Made by a program: the position numbers and the translations under genes
Notes under the pieces: model-generated
Database searches by the model: none
Told to the model about the DNA's origin: nothing
Seen by the model: only the letters and a program-made list of their open reading frames with translations
DNA from: Cricetomys ansorgei
Taxonomy: Eukaryota > Chordata > Mammalia > Rodentia > Nesomyidae
Direction: 5' to 3'
Length of the DNA stretch: 64,000 nucleotides
NCBI GenBank assembly: GCA_026225945.1
Contig: JAMJFZ010000705.1
Span: forward strand, 62,001-126,000
Shown: in pieces, positions 1 to 11,032 of the stretch
How the letters are laid out: each line of letters opens with the position of its first letter
Position numbering within the stretch: the stretch's first letter is position 1

Positions 1-79
1 CGTGAGTCCCTCGCAGGCTATGAGCGCTCTGATTGGTTGGCGCCTTTGGAAGCAGTTTGAAATTTAGCGGTTAAAGCTC
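1..79 (+). promoter_or_regulatory. KIF4A core promoter with CCAAT box, E2F-like site and CHR
   Basis: An inverted CCAAT box (GATTGG, 31-36) is followed at once by an E2F-like TTGGCGCC (37-44) and by TTTGAA (56-61), the cell-cycle-genes homology region bound by DREAM and MuvB-B-MYB-FOXM1 complexes. There is no TATA box. CpG dinucleotides stay frequent to about 660, so the start sits in a small CpG-rich island. CCAAT plus CHR is the usual design of late cell-cycle genes, which fits KIF4A. In human and mouse PDZD11 lies head-to-head with KIF4A, so this DNA may drive both genes; PDZD11 itself is not visible here. Site matches are read directly; their use is inferred. Confidence 0.7.
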
Positions 80-130
80 CAGTTGGAACGGGGCGCCAGG
101 GAAGATTGGGGGAAAGGGACGCTAAATTCG
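80..130 (+). other. KIF4A: KIF4A exon 1, non-coding 5' UTR
   Basis: A GC-rich stretch without any ATG ends at a good donor (TTCG followed by GTGAGT at 131). The 158-bp intron to the next exon ends in a very strong polypyrimidine tract and CAG at 286-288. The left border is only estimated from the CHR position. The alternative is a single unspliced leader from about 80 to 617. Confidence 0.6.
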
Positions 131-156
131 GTGAGTTACGGGACAGGCGTCGGCTC

Positions 157-250
157 AGAGTCTGCCCTTTCTAGCACTTCAGGCTTTGGGCTCGTGGTCG
201 CCGAGAGTCTGCCCTTTCTAGCACTTCAGGCTTTGGGCTCGTGGTCGCCG
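157..250. repeat. Perfect 47-bp tandem duplication in intron 1
   Basis: The unit at 157-203 is repeated without any mismatch at 204-250; identity stops exactly at both outer edges. It lies inside the short first intron, 27 bp downstream of the exon 1 donor and just before the polypyrimidine tract of the exon 2 acceptor. Perfect identity implies a recent event, a polymorphism, or an assembly artefact. Confidence 0.95.
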
Positions 251-288
251 TCTCCGTTGGAGTTTTTTTTTTTTCCTTTTTCTTTCAG

Positions 289-497
289 CCACCACTTCGC
301 CCTGCAGTGTCGAGACTGACAGGGCATTAGGTGGTGGCCAAGTCTGAGAGTGACTGGAGGCCGTGATATCGCTGGTAGGGAGGCTGCACCGCCGAGTTCC
401 GAGGGCTCCCACCGCCTAAGGAGGGCCTTCCTACTCCTGCCAGAGTCTCCTCAGAGAGCCGGCTTCACTGCGCGGGGACACCTGCTGAGACAGGACC
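289..497 (+). other. KIF4A: KIF4A exon 2, 5' UTR part
   Basis: This follows a long pyrimidine tract (262-286) and the acceptor AG at 287-288. The leader contains no upstream ATG, so the first AUG in the spliced transcript is the KIF4A start at 498. The exon continues into coding sequence to 617. Confidence 0.7.
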
Positions 498-861
<364 letters not shown>

Positions 862-1087
862 TAATTCCTGACCCTTTTTTTTTCCGCATATATCATGTGT
901 GGTTCATATAAGCAATACAAATAGAGGAATGGATGCAACAGACTCCTGCCTTTAAAAAGCCCACAGCCTAGTAACATTTGTGAAAGTCTTTCTATCCTTG
1001 AGTCTAGTTTTAGACTGTCCTGTTTATCTTTTACCTAGACATAATTTTCTTGTCTTGGGACCTCACTAGAAGATTAAGATTGCTGTT

Positions 1088-1250
1088 CTGGGTATGGTGG
1101 CACATGCCTTTAATCCCAGCACTTCGAGGGCAAAGGCAGACAGATATCTGAGTTTGACGCCAGCCTGGTCTACAGAGTTAGTTCCAGGACAGCCAGAGAG
1201 TTACAACAGAGAAACTCTGTCTCAAAACAAAACAAAACAAAAACAAAGCA
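1088..1250 (+). repeat. B1 SINE
   Basis: Recognisable B1 text: a GGTATGGTGGCACATGCC head, TTTAATCCCAGCAC, the GCCAGCCTGGTCTACAGAG core, ACAGAGAAACTCTGTCTC, then an A-rich tail of AAAAC units. Sense to KIF4A, in intron 3. Confidence 0.9.
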
Positions 1251-1507
1251 AAATGCAGAATATATAGTCTTTGTTTGTTGCTGATGGTGTGCCAACCTGT
1301 TGGAGTCTTTAGCCTTGGTGTTCAGATAAATAATATAGTCTTTGGGCTCTGAAGGAGTTCAAAGTCCAGAGGGTCAGAGATATGTAGATAACTACATAAG
1401 TGAGTGTGAGTGCATAGAAAAAATATTTAGTTTTTTGTGTTTTTTTTCTTTTTTCCCCCAGAGTTTCATAAAGGCCAGGGTGATCTTAAGCTCACAATGT
1501 AACCAAA

Positions 1508-1650
1508 AATGGATGTGATGGTGCATGCATTTAATCCTAGCACCCAGGAGGCAGGAAGAGTCAAGTGAATCTCTAAGTTCAAGGCCAGCCTGGTCTGGTC
1601 AATGCATAGAGTTCCAGGCCAGCCAGGGCTACATAGTGAGACCCTATTTA
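1508..1650 (+). repeat. B1-like SINE, diverged
   Basis: The head GATGGTGCATGCATTTAATCC and the core AAGGCCAGCCTGGTCTGG are followed by AGGGCTACATAGTGAGACCC. The internal wording is of the older PB1/B1F kind rather than young B1. Confidence 0.75.
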
Positions 1651-2083
1651 ATGTTTAGTGTGTGTGAATACACACAATGAGTTCTTCTGTAGAAACTGTT
1701 GAAGTTTCACTACGTTCCTACAAAATGATATGCAAAATAGAAGGATGGCACTAACTCCTTTGAGGGGAATTTTGGTGAATTTCCAAGCATAGGGAACTTT
1801 TGAGATAGGTATTGAATGATGAGTAGAAATTTTTTAGATTACTATGGCCAGTTAATAGCTTTTACTGCAGAAGCTAAGGTTTTAATAACAGGATTCTAAA
1901 CAGACTAGGACTTGAGAAGTGTCTAATTGTTATTTTACTACAGTAGTTATTCGAATTTTCCTTCTTTTCTCTTTTTTTATTGAGAATTCATACATGCATA
2001 TAATGTATTTTGATCAAATCTTCTCCCATCTCCTCCCCTCCAATTCTTCCTTGTCTCCAGCATAGCACTCCCATTTCATATAC

Positions 2084-2258
2084 TCTTTTTTGTTTTGTTT
2101 TGTTTTGTTTTTTCAAGACAGGGTTTCTCTGTTGTACCTCTGAACTCTGGCTGTCCTGGAACTCACTCTGTAGACCAGGCCGGTCTCAAACTCACAGAAT
2201 CCGTTTGCCTCTGCCTCCCAGATGGTAGGAACAAAAACGTTCGCCACCACCTCCTGAC
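2084..2258 (-). repeat. B1 SINE, antisense
   Basis: The TTTTG-rich run at 2086-2113 is the reversed A-tail. It is followed by reversed B1 text (ACAGGGTTTCTCTGTTG, TGTCCTGGAACTCACTCTG, TAGACCAGGC) to about 2258. Confidence 0.88.
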
Positions 2259-2336
2259 TTTTTGTTTTGTTTTGGTTGGTTTGGTTTTTGTTTTTGTTTT
2301 TTATTTTTGATTTGTTTGTTTGTTTGTTTTTTCTTA
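2259..2336. repeat. T-rich TTTTG/TTTG low-complexity tract
   Basis: A run of irregular TTTTG, TTGG and TTTG units directly after the antisense B1. It may be the A-tail of a second, otherwise lost element. Confidence 0.8.
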
Positions 2337-2545
2337 AACCCAGAGTTTGTTTAATTCTGTCTGTATATAGGAACATTATATGGAGCATCGGTAGCCTCTC
2401 CTGGCCACATCCCTGAAGAAAACTGATTGTCCCTCCTCCAGTGGCCCTCAGTTAGTAGCTCCTCAGCTAGGTGTAGGACTTCAGGAGCTGCACCCTGCAT
2501 CCATGCTAGGATTATGGCTGATTTATCGTGGACAGATCTCAAAAG
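2337..2545. repeat. Rodent L1 3'-UTR-type fragment
   Basis: The words GGAACATTATATGGAGCAT, CCACATCCCTGAAGAAAACT, TAGCTCCTCAGCTAGG and CATCCATGCTAGGATTATGG match the rodent Lx-type L1 3'-UTR sequence as I know it. Orientation was not resolved. Confidence 0.55.
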
Positions 2546-2659
2546 CTATTCATTTAAAAATTAGAACTATAGCATACTAGTGTTTTTAAATTATAAAATA
2601 TGTTATATATAATGTAGCTTAACTTTTCATCCAAAGAAAATTGCTTTCTAACATTCTTG

Positions 2660-2792
2660 ATTGTGACAGGGTCTCATTTAACCCAGGCTGACTTAAAAAT
2701 AGATATGTAGCAGAAGCTGACCGTTAACTCCCGATCATTCTGTCTTTATCTCTGAAGTGTTGGGCTTGTACACATGCACCACTACAACTACC
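2660..2792 (-). repeat. B1-like SINE remnant, antisense
   Basis: Reversed B1-like words (GACAGGGTCTCATTTAACCC, AGTGTTGGGCTTGTACACAT) survive with heavy divergence. Confidence 0.5.
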
Positions 2793-2894
2793 TCCAGTGT
2801 CTGTTTCAATGTTTCCTTTGACAGAGAAGTCATGGAATCATGGAATAGCCCACTTGATAGTTGCTTTCTTTTGGACAACTCATTTTTTTACAGT

Positions 2895-3000
2895 TATTAT
2901 TTTGTGTAAATGTGTGTCACAGTGTGAGGAGGGGAATCAGAGGACAACTTGCAGGATTTGGTCCTCTCCTACCATGTGTGTCCTACATATTGAACTCCAC
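2895..3000 (-). repeat. B2 SINE fragment, antisense
   Basis: AGAGGACAACTTGCAGGATT and GGTCCTCTCCTACCATGTG are the reversed middle of a B2 element; its tRNA-like head is missing. Confidence 0.65.
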
Positions 3001-3334
3001 CTGCAGAGCTTTCTCATCAGCATTTACACAACTTTATTTATGCAAAAGATATCTCATTATGGGTGTGCTTCTGTATTCTCATTGATTCCTGTCAGGTAGT
3101 ACATGGTTTTGACTGTCCTATTATTGCTTATGTTCATTTTGATAATCTGAGTAAGGTATAGATCTGCCAAATTTCTCCACTGTAAAATAATTTTTTTTGT
3201 CTTTTTGCATATTTGAAAAAGCATTATATGGTTCTGTCTAATTCCTTTATTACTTTTCTCTTTTACATATTAATTCTCATCTAATTAACTATTTCTTCCA
3301 TCCACTCTCTTTCTCACCATATTTTTAATAATTA

Positions 3335-4700
3335 AATTGTTCTTCCTTTCCTTTCCCCCTCCAACTTCTATCATGTCTCACCCCCTTTCCCCTTAAGTAC
3401 ATGATCTCTTTATAATTTATATTATCACATGCACACACAAAGCATAATATATTAATAGAACCTGCTTAGTCTATTTAAGTTGCTTATGTGTATATGATTT
3501 CAGGACTGACCACTTGGTATGGATAATCAATAAAGTGTTTCATCACTGGGGAAGACTAATTCTCCCTCTCTCGGTAGTAGCTAATTGCCTGTAGTTCTTT
3601 GTGTAAGAGTGGGGACCTGTGAGGTTTCTCCAATCCATGTGAGCATGTCTGTTAGTATTGTCTTTCTTTGGGTCTTGTTTAGGCAGCCATACTGTTGAGG
3701 TATTATGGGTGATGCCTTCTTATCATTTCTAGGCAACACAATCTCACAGCAGATTTCCTGGTTCTCTGGTTCTTACAGTCTTTCTGCTCCCTTGTCTGAC
3801 ATGTTCCCTGAGACTTAGGTGCAGGAGTTTTGTTGTATCCATTGGGTCTGAGCACTCCATGATCAATTCTTTGCACTTTGACCACTTATAGTTTTCTGTA
3901 ATGGTCTCTGTTGCAAAGAGAAGCTTCTTTAAAAAGTAAGAGCTACTCTTATCTGTGGGTATAATGATAAGTATTTAAAATGCAGTTAAGAATTATACTG
4001 GTTTAGTAAAGTTATTGTAGTAGGTTCTCCTCTAAATCCATGGCCTCACTAGCCCCAGATAGTTGGCTAGTTTTCCAGTATTAGTTGGACATGATTTTCT
4101 TCCTGTTGAGGGGGCCTTAGTCCAATTAGAAAGCAGTTGATTACCACTAAGATATGAGTACCACTATTGCACCTTTAGGAATATTTTGCTGTGCTAGTCT
4201 TTGTTGTGGTTCATAGGCTTCACAGCTGGGTAGGGCTATTGATTACTTCCTTACCTTGGCAGTTTGCATAGCACCTTCATGCACTATGAAAGCTAGTCCC
4301 CAGGGAGGAGACTTTTCAGGTCAGATTTATCACAGATTCTCCAAGTCCAGTGTCCTAAGTGCATGGTGTCTTTAGCAATAGGGAGTTTTGCTTTGGGGAG
4401 TCTCTTATTTACCCTAACCAACAACTTGAAAGAGGATTTCTCATGCCTAGTACAGGGATTTTTGTTCAATAATCTTTGGCTCTTGAGGGGAACATTTTCA
4501 ACCCCAGTAGCATAAGTTAAGCTGTATATGCATATGCATACACTTATATACATTATATGTAATTTTAGGTAAATAAAAATAATATAAATTCCTTACGGCA
4601 TTTCCAAACATCTTATTTGTCCTACCTTTCCTTTCCCATATTGACCTCCCTAGCCTCTCTGTAATTAGCCCCCCGTCTGTTTTTCCATTTCCCCTTCATA
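3335..4700. repeat. Rodent L1 3'-end fragment, about 1.3 kb
   Basis: A long run matches rodent Lx-type L1 3'-UTR wording: AGACTAATTCTCCCTCTC (3553), GGTCTTGTTTAGGCAGCCAT (3671), CACAATCTCACAGCAGA (3737), TGTTCCCTGAGACTTAGGTG (3802), AAGAGAAGCTTC (3916) and ACTATGAAAGCTAGTCCCCAG (4284). Flanking T/C-rich text to 3335 and to 4700 looks like the same element. Orientation and subfamily were not resolved. Confidence 0.65.
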
Positions 4701-4717
4701 TCACATGTATCCTGCTA

Positions 4718-4857
4718 TTTCTTTTGAAACAGAGTCTCATTGAGTGCATTCTAGCTTTGAACTCATCATATAATGTAGTGGAGACTAGCTTTGAGCTCCT
4801 AATTTTGTTTCAGTCACCTGAATCCTGGGTTATGGGTCTGAGCCACCATGCCCACCA
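4718..4857 (-). repeat. B1-like SINE, antisense, diverged
   Basis: TTTTGAAACAGAGTCTCATT opens a reversed B1-like sequence that closes with GTCTGAGCCACCATGCCCA. Confidence 0.6.
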
Positions 4858-4987
4858 ACCATCCTGTTTCTGTAGCCATTTCTGAAATAATGTTTTTCAG
4901 ACTCTTCCCTATCTGGTCATTTTCCACAAATACACCTCCACAACTTAGTAAGAGTACTATAGTACTATAGTACTTTTGTATTATTTT

Positions 4988-5200
4988 TATTATTATTTTT
5001 AATTGTGTGTGAATGTGTCTCCCTGCCTGCCTATCTGTCTGTATGTCTCTGTATGAGTATTTGCACATGAGTCCAGGTGCCCATAGAGGTCAGAAGTGTC
5101 AGATTCCTCTGGAACTGGTTGTGAGCCATATGAAGTGGGTGCTTGGGAGTCGAACTCAGATCCTCTGAAAGAACAGCTCAATAGTAGCCTCTTAATACTC
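4988..5200 (-). repeat. B2/B3 SINE, antisense
   Basis: Reversed tRNA-derived SINE: a TATTTTTAATTG tail, CAGATTCCTCTGGAACTGG, TTGTGAGCCATATGAAGTGG, and the head TCAGATCCTCTGAAAGAACA. Confidence 0.85.
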
Positions 5201-5755
5201 TGGTCTCCTGGTACCAGGGTCTGAGAGTTCAGGCACAGTACTAAAACTAATTGTTTCATTGAAAAAATATTGCTATAGTTATAGCTAGGATTATCTGCTT
5301 CCAGTTTCAGCCAAAACTCAGAACTTACACGATCATAGGAAGTACACAAATAGTAATCCATATTCTTTGGCAAGACAAAATATAAAAATGGATGTAGAAA
5401 ATAATAATTTCACTTGAACTAAGCTCAAACAGATAATATTCTTGATTGTTGTGTTCTGCAACAATACAGATTACATAGGCAACAATAGAAAACACAGCCA
5501 TTATCCCATGATGCATCCCATGAAATAATTTATAAAATATAAATAGATATATAAAAGTTGTTTAACATCTTGTTAGTCACAGATAATCTTCACAATGTGA
5601 ACTGATATCCTTTTGATCTTTTCCTGTATTTTTACTTACACTTAAATTACTTTGAATCTGCTTTTTTTTCAGTTAATTATATCCTGAACTTTTTTTCCTG
5701 CTCTGTTTTTGAGTCAGAGTATCCCTATGTAACTGAATCTGATCTTGAATATTTT

Positions 5756-5968
5756 CTTTGAGACAGGGTCTCACTGTTTCACCTTCGTCTTGAACTCTTG
5801 AAAGTGCTGACAGTGGCAAGAAAGCTCTACGAGGCCTGGTTCATGAGCATCTATGAATGGATGTTTTTTTTATTAATACTCTATAAAAGCAAAGGATAAA
5901 TGCCACATTGAGTCTTGTCTCAGCCACCTGAACTCTGGGATACAGGCATGTGCTTTCATATCTGGCAA
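5756..5968 (-). repeat. Broken B1-like remnant, antisense
   Basis: Two B1-like pieces (TTTGAGACAGGGTCTCACTG at about 5757, and CAGCCACCTGAACTCTGGGA at about 5922) are separated by about 100 unrelated bases. The rest of intron 3 (5970-6400) shows only T-rich runs. Confidence 0.4.
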
Positions 5969-6400
5969 GACTTTATAAAAAATACATACTAGAATCCTTT
6001 TTTTTTTCTATAGCTGCTAAGACTTCATTTACTTTCCATAATTTAAAATTGTTCAAGATAGGGAGTATAAATCTTCAAAGTATAAATCTTTGAAAGGCCT
6101 TTTTTTTTTAACATGACCTGGCTGCCTTTATTATCTTAGTCACATCTGGATTGGACTTCTTAGCTTTTAAGGACTTTTATAAGGTGGCATAATCTAAGGT
6201 AGGTATTTTTCTTTGCTTTTCTTGAGGAATACAAAATCATGGAACCCACAGAATTTAGCTTTGTATCAACTATTCTTAAGAGATTATGTCTTAAGAAAGC
6301 AATCTCAATTTTGTTACAAGTACTGGCTGAAGGAATTGTAGTATGTTAACTGGATGGACAGTTTTGAGCATTACTATCCATATGACTTCTCTTTTGCCAG

Positions 6401-6591
6401 GATATAATGCAACTGTCCTGGCCTATGGGCAGACTGGATCTGGGAAAACATATTCAATGGGAGGTACATACACTGCAGAGCAAGAACATGAATCAACTAT
6501 TGGGGTCATTCCCAGGGTAATACAACTGCTCTTCAAAGAAATTAATAAAAAGAATGACTTTGAATTCACTCTGAAAGTATCTTACTTGGAG
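6401..6591 (+). CDS. KIF4A: KIF4A coding exon 4: P-loop exon (residues 79-142)
   Basis: The acceptor CTTTTGCCAG ends at 6400. The exon reads [20 protein letters not shown], with the Walker A/P-loop GQTGSGKT at residues 88-95; its lysine and threonine bind the ATP phosphates and Mg2+. It continues through [14 protein letters not shown] to FTLKVSYLE, the strand before alpha-2b. The 191 nt complete the glycine begun in exon 3 and end in phase 0 at GAG followed by GTAAGT. All catalytic residues are intact. Confidence 0.97.
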
Positions 6592-7017
6592 GTAAGTGAT
6601 TTATCTCTACCTAATTCTGAATCCAAGATTATCTTTGAGAAGGAAAATATATCTAAATCAGATTTTTCCTGGCATGAGTCAAATTAGGAAATTGAATTTT
6701 TAGTAAGTTGCATTTTAATAAATTGATAGCAAAAACTTACTTACTCAGTTGGATCTGGATCTTACTCAGTTCTTTTCTTAATTAGAATTATCTTCTCAAT
6801 CTGCTTTTTAGAAGAATTGGCACTGCCATGCAAAAATATGATAGGAATTCTTTAATTTTAGTTTGGCCTGTATCGCTGGTTCCCTGTGGAGTCTGCAGAA
6901 AAGCACTCCATTTCACTTTATTGCTCAGGCATGAGTTACAATGCTGCTGCTGCCTCATGGAGAATGTTAATAAAATCAGGCAAAATCTTATGCTGTGTAA
7001 GTGGTGATAAAAATGTG

Positions 7018-7168
7018 TATTTGGTCAACAGATACTTATTGAACATCTACTATGTGCCTGACCCTGCCCTGATCTGGGTACTTAGATTATGTACTTGGGA
7101 GATATCAGTGGACTAATGGATTTTAAAGATCCTGTCCTTATAGGAACCTGCATTCTAGTATACATCAG
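7018..7168 (+). repeat. Ancient mammalian repeat remnant (MIR/L2-like), family uncertain
   Basis: CAACAGATACTTATTGAACATCTACTATGTGCC-type wording with a later GGAACCTGCATTCTAGT is a phrase shared by many old mammalian repeats. The preceding stretch 6592-7017 shows no gene or clear repeat. Confidence 0.5.
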
Positions 7169-7397
7169 TATAATATTAATATGCCAATTGTATCTAACCT
7201 CATGACACCAAAAGACATAAGTCATATTTAGAGAATTTGTCTTCCAAGGAGCTAGCTTTTTGGTTCTACTGCAGGGAAGCAGTGATATCTATTTCTGAGG
7301 AACAATAATTAAACTTGCAAAATGTATTCATGTAATTATAAATTGTATAATTTATAAATTAAGTTGTATAATTATAAATTACCCTTTTTATTTTCTA

Positions 7398-7614
7398 AAG
7401 ATTTGTTTTATTTTTAGTTATGTGTATGTCCATTTGTATGTATGTGGGTATGTACACATGGATGCAGGTTCCCAAGGAAGCCAGAGGCATAGGATCCCCT
7501 GGAGCTGGAGATACAGGCAGTTTCGAGCTACCTGACATGGGTTCTGGGAATCAAACTTGGGTCCTCTACAAGAGCAATACACTCATAAGCACTGAGCAGT
7601 CTCTACAACCCCAA
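7398..7614 (-). repeat. B2/B3 SINE, antisense
   Basis: GATCCCCTGGAGCTGGAGAT, GACATGGGTTCTGGGAATCA and TTGGGTCCTCTACAAGAGCA are reversed B2/B3 segments after a TG/TA-rich tail. Confidence 0.85.
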
Positions 7615-7989
7615 CCAAATTAGCCTTCTTGAGTCTTGATTAATCCAGCCTGGGTCAAGGTAATGGAATGTACAAATGATTTGAGAAACTGGCATGTTAA
7701 ATAATGACATCAGCAATAACAGTAAATATGTGTAGTGCTTATCATGTATGAAACATTCTCTTAAGTTTTTCAAGTTTTACTGTTTTTTTGAAGTATATAT
7801 CTATGTTGATTCATGCCAGATGTAGTCATTGATTTGGGGCAGAGGCTTTTTATTTTCTGCCTAATTAAATCACTGGGTCTATCCTGGAGCCCTGAAGTAT
7901 TTTGGCCTCTGTACAATCTACTCTTAAGCCTAGAACTGGAAGATTTCAGCCTCATACAATCTAGAACATTTAAACCTCCTTACAATCTA

Positions 7990-8470
7990 ATCTATCTCTG
8001 AGGCTTACTGCTGACTGAACCACTCTGACTAGCTCCTTCTGAACTCTGATTGTTCTGGTTCAGGCTCAAATGCTTATCCAAGCTGCTGGTTTAAACTGAT
8101 CTTCTGAGCCAGCTAACTATTTCTGATTGAACTCTTGTGACTCCAGCTTACTCTGGCTGATTCTCTGACTGCCTCAGACTGAACTGCTCTGCTCAGCTTC
8201 AAACTGACTCACTCTTCCTGTCTGATATTGACTTTTGCTTAACTGCCTCTGTCTCTGTGTCTCTCCTCTAGCCTGCCTGCTTCAGACTTCACGCCTCATA
8301 TTGCCTGCTGTAACTGACTCTCCTTCACTCTGAATCATCTCAGAAGTCACTTCCTGTGTGACACTGACTCTTTCTGAACTCTGCCTCCTGTGTCTGCTTC
8401 CACACTCTGTTTCTGTCTAGTGATTAAAGGCATGGACCACCACTGTCTTCTGAATACTGGGATTGAAGAT
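7990..8470. repeat. Pyrimidine-rich stretch of recurrent CTGACT/CTGAACT words, probably LTR-derived
   Basis: CTGA-containing words recur roughly every 10-20 bases (CTGACTGAACC, CTGATTCTCTGACTGCC, CTGAACTGCTCTG and so on). The segment ends in a B1-like phrase GATTAAAGGCATGGACCACC. It resembles degenerate internal or LTR sequence of rodent endogenous retroviruses, but no LTR ends or coding remnants could be identified. Confidence 0.35.
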
Positions 8471-8721
8471 GTATGCCAACATTCTTAACATTCGTCTACA
8501 TTCCATCCTGACCACACAGGCTTCTGAATGTTTCACATAGACCCCTGAAATATAGACCCTTCCTAGCTTTCACATAGGCCTATTCCTTTACAGTATTAGT
8601 TACAACTCTTCTCTTCCCCTTGTTCCTAATTCCCACCCTCCTTTCCCATAAGCAACCATTGGTCACATTTTAATTGGCTGGTAAAAGTGATGCTATTATG
8701 GTATTATCAAGGAACTGAATT

Positions 8722-8895
8722 CAGGGGCTAGAAAGATGTCTCAAGAACATGCTGTTCTTGAGAAGTACCCAGGTTCAGTTCCTTCAGCTCTAGGGGATCA
8801 GATGCCTCTGGCCTCAACAAGCACCTGCACTCACCTGTGCATACCCACATACGTACAGGCACACATGTAATTAAATACATAATACAAATCTTTTT
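8722..8895 (+). repeat. B2/B3 SINE
   Basis: The head GGGGCTAGAAAGATGTCTCA, the box-B-like AGGTTCAGTTCCTTCAGC, and the body GATCAGATGCCTCTGGCCTC are followed by a CA-rich, then A-rich tail. Confidence 0.82.
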
Positions 8896-8977
8896 TTGAA
8901 AAAGAACTGAATTTGAACACTCATATAACTTTATATGCTTGCTATTTCCAAAAGACTTTATCTTAAAAGCAGTATTA

Positions 8978-9136
8978 AGCTAGGCAGTGGTGGTGCATGC
9001 CTTTAATCCCAGCACTCAGAGGCAGAGGCAGGTGGATCTCTGTGAATTCAAGGCCAGCCTGGTCTATAGAGTGAGTTCTAGGACAGCCAGAGTTTTTACA
9101 GAGAAACCCTGTCTAGAAAAAAAAACAAAAAAGCAG
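8978..9136 (+). repeat. B1 SINE
   Basis: A clean B1: CTAGGCAGTGGTGGTGCATG, TTTAATCCCAGCACTCAGAG, AAGGCCAGCCTGGTCTATAG, ACAGAGAAACCCTGTCTAG and an A-tail. Confidence 0.93.
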
Positions 9137-9199
9137 TATTAATTTCATGATAATATATGACTTCATCCATATAAAATAGCAAGTTAGTACATATAAAGT

Positions 9200-9415
9200 C
9201 CCCTTTTCCTCTCCCCTTTATCTTTTCCTCTGCCCCTTCCCTTCTTTTTCCCTTCCCCTCTTCCATCTCCTTCTCTTCTCCCTTTTCTTCTCTCCTCCTG
9301 CCCTCTCCCCTCTTCTGCCTTCCTCTCCTCCAGTCTCCTGTCTCGACTGTTCTCCCTCACATTCCCTCCCTTCCCTTCCACTCTCCTCTGTTTTGTTTTC
9401 CCTTTGCTTCTTTTG
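9200..9415. repeat. About 215-bp polypyrimidine tract
   Basis: The + strand is almost all C and T (CTCCCC, TTCCCTTC, CCTCTCC blocks) with few purine interruptions. The antisense reading is a purine run that opens a meaningless Arg/Lys/Glu/Gly-rich frame. Long homopurine-homopyrimidine tracts can form triplex (H-DNA). Confidence 0.88.
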
Positions 9416-9417
9416 TT

Positions 9418-10825
<1,408 letters not shown>

Positions 10826-11032
10826 GTTGAGGTGGGTGGCTCAACAGGTAAAAATGCTTGCCACCAAGCCTGATAACTGAGTTTGATCCCTGGAACCCGC
10901 AAGATAGAGGTAGAGAACTGACTCCTGTAAGTTGTCCTCAGACCTCTACATATGTGTTTTGGCAGACATATTGCTGTTAGCAGCTACGTGTGTGAACACA
11001 TAAACTTACATAATAAATAAATTATAAAAATG
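10826..11032 (+). repeat. B2 SINE
   Basis: GTTGAGGTGGGTGGCTCAAC, GCTTGCCACCAAGCCTGATA, GAGTTTGATCCCTGGAACCC and AGTTGTCCTCAGACCTCTAC are B2 text, followed by an AATAAATAAA tail. Confidence 0.88.

Noticed and set aside
1..40. PDZD11 exon on the minus strand
   Set aside because: Known gene order suggests it is next door, but the few bases left of the KIF4A start show no coding sequence or antisense splice site to support it.
6343..6687. Longer ATG-initiated kinesin frame starting at 6343
   Set aside because: The ATG is intronic; the acceptor at 6400 and the split glycine with exon 3 show that 6401-6591 is an internal exon. The frame also runs past the donor at 6592.
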